Positions 33,687-42,469 of a DNA stretch of 64,000 bases are shown in pieces (position 1 is the first letter of the stretch; each line of letters starts with the position of its first letter). The DNA comes from Paroedura picta. Taxonomy: Eukaryota; Chordata; Lepidosauria; Squamata; Gekkonidae. The stretch is from assembly GCF_049243985.1 (NCBI RefSeq), contig NC_135375.1, positions 26,164,490 to 26,228,489 of the forward strand, given 5' to 3'. A model generated the notes under the pieces. That model was not told where the DNA came from. It saw only the letters and a list, made by a program, of their open reading frames with translations, and did no database searches. Both the position numbers and the translations under genes were made by a program.

Positions 33687-35795
33687 AGAACCACGTTAAC
33701 AGCAGGTGTAATATGGTGGAGAAAACCCCCTCTTCTCTACCATCCTGAAGGCCTGTGAATGGGCTCCACTGCATGCTCTGATTCACCCCAAGTCTTCTGA
33801 CAGTGGTGCTCTAGTCATCTCCCACTCTGCTTCATATCACCCCCAGCTCCTGAATAAATCATGGATCAGAGGTCAACAGTGTGAGAGAAGATTCCAAGAG
33901 TAACCCCTTTGATGGGCCAACCCAGTCCACTGTTCCATGTAGTCTGTAAAGAAGGATTATCTTCATACACATGAAGTTAGGGAATAAACATCTTTGAACA
34001 CAAACTGAGACACAAACAGCAACATCAATTCTTCTGCTTTCATCCACAAAAGCTGCAGCTCAGGCACCACAAAGTTTTCTGCAGCATTGAACACTAAATA
34101 ATTGGAAGAACACTAACTCAAAAAAAATTTATTATAGTACAATTGCGCTCCAATAACAAAATTTCTAATAGAATTTGATGTAGGCAAAGTTGTCCATTAC
34201 TTTTCCAGATGTAGATAATTCCATGACAGCCAAAACATCATCCTGAAAAATGGAGGTCCACAAATGTCTGTAATGCATGTTGACGGCTTACGCAATACTA
34301 CTTGTTCAATGTCCGTGGAAATTCATCTTTCTCCAGGAGTTTGGTTTCTGAAGAGGGGCTCATCCTCAAGCTATCATCATTACACAATTAACATGAACCT
34401 GACTCCTCTAAACCAGGGGTAGCCAACCTGTGGTCCTCCAGATGTCCATGGACTACAATTTCCATGAGCCCCTGCCAGCATTTGCTCGCAGGGGCTCATG
34501 GGAATTGTAGTCCATGGACATCTGGAGGACCACAGGTTGACTACCCCTGCTCTAAACAGTTGTCATATTGTGCTGCCAAAAGAGTAAAACCCAATCATGC
34601 TTCTGATTATTTTGAAAAATGAACGCACAATAAAATTGCTTGCTATTCTGTTCCAAAAACAATTATGGAAGCAGCAATAGCAATAATACTTTACGGAACA
34701 GTTGAAAACAGTTGAAAACAAGAGAGTATCACGGTCCTCTTTCTCAAGTTTGAAAGAAAAATAGGGAATAAAGGAAACAGGGACACAAATATTGCTGGTA
34801 AAGAACGAGACAACACCCTGTCTGCATATGTTAAAGATGCCGAATTATAGCTTCTTCATTTTTCTAAAGTAAAGCAGTCATTGATTCTTTGTCCTAAAAA
34901 GGCTTTGTTACTTATTTTCTTTGGATGAATCTTTTGCAGCTTGCTCAGCAGTGGAGCTCTCACCACTTGAAGACTGTCACACCTTGCAAATATGGCACTA
35001 CAACAATACCTTCTTTGCCAACAATAAACTTCTCTCCTTCCTCTCTTCTATTCTTTGTTCTTCATACAGCATGAGGACAAGTTTCCTTGGCCCTTGCCAG
35101 CAAGATAACTTTTCTTATTTGAATTTTTCCTAATGGGCAAACTGTTGTTGAGGTACTACCATCATAAGGTGAGACTGAGCATTGTAAAATACATTTGGGA
35201 GGGGGGGGAAGCTCCCCAAATAAGCACTAATGTTGATTATCCCAGTACCTATAGTTAAACAGACAAACTTATAATGGAAATACAAGTGGTAACTTGAGGC
35301 AAAGGCAAGGCCACCAGAAAGAGGTATACACTGTTTTCTACCTATAACGAATACACCGAAGAGTTACTCCTGAAGTCATATTTCTCCAGGTGATCTCTAG
35401 CAATAACATCACAATTCTGCTAGCATGTGACAGAAACCAAACTGCAGTTCACAGCCTTTGACTGCAAATAAATAAATAAATAAATAAATAAATACATGGC
35501 GGTTGCACGTATGTAAAAAGACAATTCTTGTGAGCCCGGCTTTACCTTTTGATGATATCAAATCAAATGCTGAAATAAATTTCATTGTAGCCTTGACCTT
35601 CTTTTTCATCAGACATCTTCATATAAAGTTTAACATGTGGAAACTACTTGCCAGTGCTCTGGCAAGGTATAATATGATGGACAGGCAACAAAACTATCCT
35701 TCCAGACAGCCACAAGCAGAAATCTTCAATATGTCTTTCCACTGTAACTCAGCCCTCCAGTGTGCATATGGAACTGGAATGTAATGAAACAGTCT
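33687..35795. other. Gene-free interval between the SGNH-like genes
   Basis: Contains the MITE at 34414-34549 and an (AAAT)n run (35464-35495). The stretch 35615-35795 belongs to the duplicated unit. The minus strand at 34915-35133 has a weak coding look (EEQRIEERKERSLLLAKK, SSSGESSTAEQAAKDSS) but is broken; it may be an old processed pseudogene of unknown source. Confidence 0.5.
34414..34549. mobile_element. Palindromic hAT-type MITE
   Basis: A 136-bp palindrome from CAGGGGTAGCCAACC to GGTTGACTACCCCTG, between exact duplications CTCTAAAC (34406-34413 and 34550-34557). Confidence 0.93.
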
Positions 35796-38700
35796 TCAAA
35801 ACAATTTCCACAGAGGGGCATTATTGCGTTGATTAAACACCAGACAGGTATTTAAGACTTTTCTCAGGTCAATTATAAAGATATCAGCTCCTGCATAGGA
35901 CAGTGTGTTATCAGGCAAAAACAAACATTCATTATCACCGGTAATCAATGGATGGGATAAATAGCATATGCCAGTTTCATTGCAATATTCTTCCATTTTG
36001 CAGTTGACCTTATTACGTTCAGATTCCACAACTTGCGAGTCCTCAGATGGCTTCCAAAAGTGTTTCGGTAGTAGCGAAGACCAAATTATTGCAACTTTTG
36101 GAAAAGCTGTACGAAGGATACTCAAGTCATTTTGCATCTTGGTAACAAGTGAAGAGCTACTGTCAGTCAACAAATCAGACTCCCCAACGTGTATTACTAT
36201 AATATATGGAAAACTGCGGCTATGATATATGTGATGCAGAATAGGTAAAAGATCATTCCACATCATTCTAGGGACACCGTGCCAAGATATAGTGGCAGTG
36301 GAATGCGGCAAACCCAATCGGGGTCCATAACAGACAGACTGGGCTCTCCTCCTTGTTGATGAAATCACATAATTTCCACATATCCAGATTTCCTTTTGGG
36401 TAAATTTCCATCTTCTACTACCTACAAGTAAAATGCCACATTATTTTGATACTTCAATTTGCACTCCTTGGAAAAGCTCAACTCTTAAAAGGATCAGAAA
36501 TTTAAATCTAAACAATACTAGAAGATTGCGGTCAAGATCTATACAAAACTAAAGTTTAAAAAGATAGAAATCAACTGGAGTTTAGAAACTTGAAATTTAT
36601 TAATATGCACTAGAATAAAATACTCTCAGAAGACTGACAAGAAACAATGAGGAGAGCAAGTTAGGCTGTGGGATGGGAGGAATTTATGTCAGATGGTGAA
36701 GGTAGGAGGAGTGAAGACACAAGAATTCCTTTGGTTGCGGGGGGGGGGGGGGGGGAATGAAAGAAGAGTCATACTGTTCCATCCAGACCATAAGGAAAGC
36801 AATGGATTGGCCTATATCAGTGGTCCCCAGCCTTTTTCGGCCTACACGTTCCGTGCCTACGCGTTTGGGCCCGCTGGCGAACACCACCTATGTGTTTGCG
36901 CCCGCACCTCCTCCCCCCCCCGCCCGTGGTGCGGGCTGCACTGCAGGGGAGAGGTGCGCCCACTGGTGCGTTCGTGCCTCCCTCCCCCCCCCCTTCCACA
37001 GCTCGGTACCGGGCTGCAACCAAGGGTTGGGGAACATGGGCCTATATTATTCCAAGAATCGTCCCAATGGGTCAAATCAGTGGTCATCCATTCACCAGTT
37101 TAGAACAGAACCCACTGCTTGAAAAAGACTTCCTTCACTATTTGCTTCCATCTTCAGGGAAAGGAAGGGCATCCTCCGTATTCATTGCTTCAATACCATA
37201 CCAAATAACTTAAATTGTAAAAGTAGCCATCTCCACAGTTTGCAACAAAGTATTCTTGAGTTCAGGTATGTGCTAAGTGAAACAGAACATTTTCAACAGC
37301 AAATCTATAATCACTTTTATTACTCATTTTATAGGCCGCTATTTCAGATTCCATCTGCAGAACTTTGTCCCCACATTTAATGATTAAATACCAATATTTT
37401 ATGCCCTCTTTATAATTTGGCTTGCTCTGTTGAAAGCAAAGTTCATAAAACCTGCACACTTATGTATGAGTACACAACTCTCTGTACTGGAAATGCATAC
37501 TCTTAAAATTGCCTTAGCCTCGCTATTTAGGGCAGTCCCTAAATATGTTTGTTTAAATAAATAAATACATTTGTTCATTTTAATAAACAAACATTCCTGA
37601 AAGAAACTTCAGCCCTTGACCCATTTCAAGTCAGGTTTCCGACCTGGCCATGGGGTAGAGACAACACTAGTTGCCCTGATGGACAACCTCCACTGCCAGT
37701 TGGACCAAGGCAGGTCAGCGCTGCTTGTTCTATTAGATCTATCAGCAGCATTAGAGACAGTTGATCATGAGCTCTTAGCTCACTGCCTCACCAACAACGG
37801 GATACAGGGGACAGCCCTCAAATGGCTGATCTCCTTCCTCTGGAGTGGCAGACAGAGGGTAGAAATAGGAGAGAGAATATCTAATTGCCACCTGCTCACA
37901 CGTGGAGTCCCACAAGGAGCAGTCCTCTCTCCGATCTTATTTAACATCTTCATGCACCCTCTTGCTCAACTCTTACTGGACCCTGTGGGCAACCGATTAA
38001 TGTTGGTCGTAGAGGGGGGAAGCTTGAGGGCCAACTGAAAGCGGTGGTTTGGTCGACCTCAACCAAATGCCTGGCGGAAGAGTTCCTTTTTGCAGGCCCT
38101 GTGGAACTGTTTAGGTTCTGTCAGAGCCCTGATCTCCTCTAGGAGCTCATTCCACCAGGTGGGGGCCAGAATGGAGAAAGCTCTGGCCCTGGTTGAGGTC
38201 AAGCGGGCTTCCTTGGGGCCAGGGACCACCAGGAGGTTGGATGTAGTAGAGTGCAAGGCTCTCCGAGGAGTGTAGGTGGACCAACACCTTAAGCCTGATC
38301 CGGAATTCAACCGGGAGCCAGTGCAGCTGCTGGAGGATGGGCCGGATGTGGAACCTCCAAGGTATTGCTGTGAGGACCCTGGCAGCCACATTCTGGACTA
38401 GTTGCAGTTTCCGAATAAAGGATAAGGGTAGGCCAGTGGAGAGTGAGTTCCAGAAGTCCAGCCTAAAGGTGACCGTCGCATGGATCACTGTGTTATGACT
38501 TTTATATAATATAATGTTCCTAATATGTTCCATGTAAACCGCCCTGGGCCATATGGAAAGGGAAGTATAAAAATCTAATAAAATAAATAAATATTTAAAA
38601 AATAAAAGCATCTGCATGAGAATGTGCCCTGAATGTACTAGATTTGGCAACCTGCAGCTTACCCATCAATGAAGGTCTGGCAGTTACAACAGTATTACAC

Positions 38701-39029
38701 TTTATCTTCTCAGACTTTTCTTCCTTTTTTCCCTCCTCTTCTACCTTTTCTTCTGCCTTCTCTTCCATCAGTAGGGTAGAACTTGGGGTTTCTTGGGCAA
38801 TCTCCCCATCGCAACATCCCAGCTCCGTGTCTGGCATGGCCTCCACCGCTGCCATGGCTGCTGGACCAAGCAAGCCCCGGCGTCCAGCTGCTACAACGGC
38901 CTCGAAGGCTTTCCAGAGGGCCGGCTTGCTGGAGTCCTGCTTAGGAACGGGCGCCTTGGGCACCTTCTTGTCTGGAGCCCCACAAACGATGAGGTTGCTG
39001 TTGGTGTTCGTTCTCTTGCTGGGCCGCAT
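35796..39029 (-). CDS. SGNH-like gene B (2 exons, 330 aa), paralogue of gene A
   Basis: Exon 1 is 38663-39029 (367 bp, donor GTAAGC) and exon 2 is 35796-36421 (626 bp, acceptor TTGTAG); the 993-bp total is open and the intron phase (1) equals that of gene A. The N-terminus is nearly identical to gene A for about 80 residues. The acidic linker is 13 residues longer (EEKAEEKVEEEGKKEEKSEK). In exon 2, KEIWICGNYVIS (residues 132-143) replaces GDS with GNY, so the presumed nucleophilic serine is gone. VIHVGESDLL, VAIIWSSLLPKHFW and LFLPDNTLSYAGADIFIIDL keep the fold's pattern, while the final Asp-x-x-His block lacks its His. The C-terminus differs (VFNQRNNAPLWKLF). A pseudo-enzyme with a kept fold is the simplest reading. 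The 2.2-kb intron holds a hAT copy and nested LINE pieces. Confidence 0.76.
36828..37039. mobile_element. hAT-like element in gene B intron
   Basis: Starts CAGTGGTCCCCAGCC and ends GGGTTGGGGAACATG(G), between duplications GCCTATAT (36820-36827 and 37040-37047). CpG-rich interior. Confidence 0.78.
37600..38040 (+). mobile_element. LINE reverse-transcriptase fragment (L2/CR1 clade)
   Basis: Reads FKSGFRPGHGVETTLVALMD, LLVLLDLSAALETVDHELL and HLLTRGVPQGAVLSPILFNI, reverse transcriptase blocks. The catalytic ADD segment is not present, so this is a fragment. It lies in gene B's intron and is absent from gene A, hence younger than the duplication or lost from A. Confidence 0.82.
38041..38485 (-). 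mobile_element. L2-like LINE 3' coding end, minus strand
   Basis: The minus strand reads LQLVQNVAARVLTAIPWRFH, LQQLHWLPVEFRIRLKVLVH and [19 protein letters not shown], the C-terminal part of an L2-type protein. Similar pieces lie at 26404-26700 (-), 40380-40740 (+) and 60900-61210 (+). A plus-strand LINE-type tail (38500-38598) follows. Confidence 0.78.
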
Positions 39030-39545
39030 GTTTCGCTCTTTCCGACACTACCGAGCTGGGCTTGGGAGACGGCCGCGTCGCTGAGGGCCTGGCTGGGGAA
39101 CAGCCCTAGGGCAGAGGGGCGGCGGTTCCCCTGCGCCGGGAGAGACCGGCTGCCGCAGCCGCAGCGCCTGCTCGCGGCAAAGGGGCTTGAGGGGCCGCTT
39201 GAGCGAAGGGGCCTGAGACGCCTCTCACGGCGCGTCCTCCGTTTCAAACTGCGAGGCCTGCCCGCCAAACCCCGGGGGGAAGGGAGTATGAGAGGGAGAG
39301 AACAATCACCGGCGCGCTCCAAACCCAGACGGGAGCCACGCAAACATATCTCCTTCCGGGTCGTAGAGGGGAACGCGCATGCGTAACTAGGAAGACGTTC
39401 ACGAACGCTCGTCTCATTTCGCCCTCCTATCATCCGGGCACTTCCAAGATTCTCCTTCATGCACATGCGCAAGAAGACCCTTGCTCGACAACCAAGATTT
39501 TTTTTAGAAAACAGCGCGTGCGCAATAACACGCGTGTTTCGTTGA
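39030..39545 (-). promoter_or_regulatory. CpG-rich promoter of gene B
   Basis: Homologous to gene A's promoter: CTTCCGGG (about 39354-39361), ACGCGCATGCGT (about 39373-39384), CACATGCGCAAG (about 39461-39472), plus GCGCGTGCGCAA (about 39514-39525). No TATA box. The start codon lies inside the CpG-rich stretch. Confidence 0.65.
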
Positions 39546-39604
39546 GTAGGGGGTCAATGCAAAGAGTGTTTTGCTGTATTTTCGCCCTGTTTCATCCTTA
39601 ACAT

Positions 39605-39740
39605 CAGGGGTAGCCAAACTGCGGCCCTCCAGATGTCCATGGACTATAATTCCCATGAGCCCTTGCCAGCATTTGCTGGCAGGGGCTCATGGGTATTGTA
39701 GTCCATGGACATCTTGAGGGCCGCAGTTTGACCACCCCTG
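39605..39740. mobile_element. Palindromic hAT-type MITE
   Basis: A 136-bp palindrome, CAGGGGTAGCCAAACTGCGG to GTTTGACCACCCCTG, with exact 8-bp duplications CTTAACAT (39597-39604 and 39741-39748). More diverged than the other copies, and absent from the matching flank of gene A. Confidence 0.92.
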
Positions 39741-40174
39741 CTTAACATGATGGACGGAGAGGGGCTGTACAACCATAGCCAAAGCAGGAGGTGCAGAACT
39801 GCAGTCCTGGCTCAGGTGTTTAGGCGCAGGAGGTGGTAGCTCCACTGCTCCCTTCCCCCCTCCCCGTCTGCATATTCTGTAACGTCCTGTGTTAAAAGGA
39901 GGGGGATGATTTCCTTTCTTTACATTGCATCAGAGGAAGTGGGCCCCAGAGTCCCGAGAGCTCATGGTGTAATAGACGCTGCTAAGTCTGTAAGGGGCTG
40001 TTTTGTTACAGTTAACTAACAGGAAGGAAGTTCGGTACCTTCGGCCTCTGCCTTTCACACCCGTTAGTAGAGACTAATATTAAGTTGGTAGTTGAAATGT
40101 ACCATAGAGAAAAAGAGAATTGATTCCTTCTAAGTCATCGGTTTGCGTAAGCATGTTGAACATTGAAATTCTGC

Positions 40175-40364
40175 ACAGCAAAACCAAATCAGAGTCCAGT
40201 GGTATCTTTTAGACCAACAAAGATTTATTCAAGGCGTGAGCTTTCGAGTGCAAGCACTCTTCCTCACGCCTTGATTAAATCTTTGTTGGTCTTAAAGGTG
40301 CCACTGAACTCTGATTTTGTTTTGCTGTGCTGCTTCAGACCAACATGGCTACCCACTTGAATCT
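40175..40364. mobile_element. Fold-back retroposon with 13-bp target duplication
   Basis: ATTGAAATTCTGC flanks both sides (40162-40174 and 40365-40377). Inside, ACAGCAAAACCAAATCAGAG...CCAACAAAGATTTATTCAAG is followed by its near reverse complement (CTTGATTAAATCTTTGTTGG...GATTTTGTTTTGCTGTG), then GACCAACATGGCTACCCACT. The 13-bp duplication suggests LINE-driven insertion. Confidence 0.8.
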
Positions 40365-40379
40365 ATTGAAATTCTGCTG

Positions 40380-40740
40380 GGCCTCCTATCCCATCCCTAG
40401 GGTCCTCACGAGGGCACCTTGGAGGGCCCACATCCAGCCTGTGCTGAGGCAGCTGCATTGGTTGCCAGTTGAGTACTGGATCAGGTTCAAGGTACTGGTT
40501 TGGACCTTTAAGGCCCTATGCAGGCCCTGTATACCTGAGGGACCGTCTAACTCTTTATGCCCTGTGTAGGTTGTTGCATTAAGGAGTGGCAAATAGACTG
40601 GAGATCCCTGGGCCACACAAAGTTTTCCTGGCCTCGACCAGGGCCAAGGTTTTTTTTGGCCTTGGCCCCGACTTGGTGAAATGAGCTCCCGGAAGAGGTC
40701 CGTCTTACAGGCACTGGAACTTAGCAACCTCTTCCGCCAG
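40380..40740 (+). mobile_element. L2-like LINE 3' coding end
   Basis: Reads RVLTRAPWRAHIQPVLRQLH and WLPVEYWIRFKVLVWTFKAL, then a LINE-type tail with CCGGAAGAGGTCCGTC and CTCTTCCGCCAGGCC. A decayed fragment. Confidence 0.78.
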
Positions 40741-42390
40741 GCCTTTGATGTCAGAACTCCTCCCCTTTTTTTCTGCCATGAATGATGTAGAATTGATGTA
40801 GTGCTTTAGTTTCACAATTCGGCCTGTCCATGCCAGGACAACCTGCTTTGTAGTAGTTCTTATCATGATACCAGATGCCCCTAACATTCTTCATCCATTC
40901 CTCCCCCTCCTTTCCGTGCCATCCCCTTAATTTTCCTGCTATTCACCCTGGGTTCTTATCATATGTTATGGCTGTAAAATGTGCAGCATTTGGTGAGGGT
41001 TCCCATGGGGGAGAGGCTGAGAGGGACTTATATTTTTTGCCCTGTAGCTTGAAACCTTATGTCTAACTATGCCTATGATGAGTATACTTACTTAGTCTAA
41101 TAAATGAAACTTTTCCCTTAAGAAAAGTTTGCTTTTATTTTTGACTCAAGATTCTCACATTTGGTTTAAGACAGGGTGAGAAGAATAGGAAGATCTAGCC
41201 CCTCCTTTGTTATGCCATTTTCCAGCACCCTGGGAATACGGTTGGGGGTTAAGTTGTGGCCAGTGTAAGGGAGACGGGGAGGGGGGGTTGGTAGGGAGGG
41301 GATTTTTAAATTGCTGGTTTAGATTGCTGGTACATTTATGAGTGCCAATTGGTTGGCCTGGATCTGGTTCTCAGTCTAGGACCTTCCTGATGTAGAGAAA
41401 GCAGCATGCTGCTGACTTAGCTCATATTGTCTGCTGGCCATCTTCCTCACCTTCTTCCTGTGATGATGGTCAAACCCTACTAGTCTGGCTAATCCTTGGG
41501 CTCCCCCCCCCCCAATCCCTCTCTTGTAGATGTGGTACAACTGCAGGTGGCACTGGCAAGATGATGGCGAGTGGCCCAAGGAGAAGCATTTAGCACACAA
41601 CAGTTGTAGAGTAGGATTTTGGGCACCCTGGAATCTGGAGATGTTGTGGAAGCTACCTTCCTAGAGATGCTAATCCCCAGGTGGGACCTAGGGATCCCCT
41701 GGAATTATAGCTCATCTCCAGATGACAGAGATCAGTTCCTCTGGAGAAAATGGCTACCTTAGAGGGTGGACTCCATAGCATAATGCTCTACTGAGGAGTA
41801 TATTGTTGGTTTATTTTGTATATAAAAGTAGCAGAGTTAAATATATTAAATGATGAGACCCAGACAAGGCAGTATTAAAGTATAATACTGCAGGGTGTGA
41901 TCTTTGCAGTTCAGAGATCAGTTGTAATTCTGGGGAATCTCTGCCCCCCCCCCCCCAGGAAGTTGGAAAGTCTGTCATCTTGTGATCAGGCTGACATCTC
42001 TTTGGACCATCTATGGTGGACAGACTACAAGCAGCAGAGTCGAAGCTTCGTGGGAATGAATATGTTATCATTTGTTGCTGCCATCAATGTTTTGTTATTA
42101 TGTAGTGGGATTTGCACGGTTTTATATCTTTATTATAAACCGCCACAAGCCAGAGTAGTGGTCTGGAAGTTGGATGGATGGATGGACAGGTGGATATTTT
42201 ACCACAATCTCAAATAAACCAATGATATAAGGTTTTATTTAACTTCTACCAAACCACACACAAAGTGGAGGACATTCTATAATCAGAAATTATATATATT
42301 CTCAGGTAATCAGAGTGTTTCATGTGAAAACAATGCCCCTAAAAGGAATAAACCAAAGATCACTTCCTTTGGATCTCAAAGCCATTTCCT
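40741..42390. other. Gene-free interval before the second granzyme
   Basis: Holds two copies of the common repeat (41655-41800 and about 41895-41985), a C-run near 41943-41956 and a short (TGGA)n run near 42173-42192. No gene is seen. Confidence 0.5.
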
Positions 42391-42430
42391 TTGTGACCTA
42401 AGACTACTTCCTCTGTGTCCCCTACTATAT
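42358..42430 (+). promoter_or_regulatory. Triple ETS-like block plus TATA of the second granzyme
   Basis: Three ETS-like words follow one another: GATCACTTCCTTTGGATC, CCATTTCCTTTGTGACC and CTACTTCCTCTGTGTCC. The last (ACTTCC at 42406-42411) is followed 18 bp later by TACTATAT (42423-42430), with the start codon 64 bp after the ETS core. The first and third contain ACTTCC; the second has ATTTCC. Confidence 0.58.
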
Positions 42431-42469
42431 GGGGAACTTCATTGAGGGTACAAACACAAAGCCGCAACA

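Noticed and set aside
33155-33786. Frames of up to 188 codons
   Set aside because: Same cause: the GC-rich hAT element at 33249-33678.
34915-35133. Possible protein-coding exon on either strand
   Set aside because: The minus strand has a coding look, but it is broken and has no splice sites or recognisable family. Noted only as a possible processed pseudogene.
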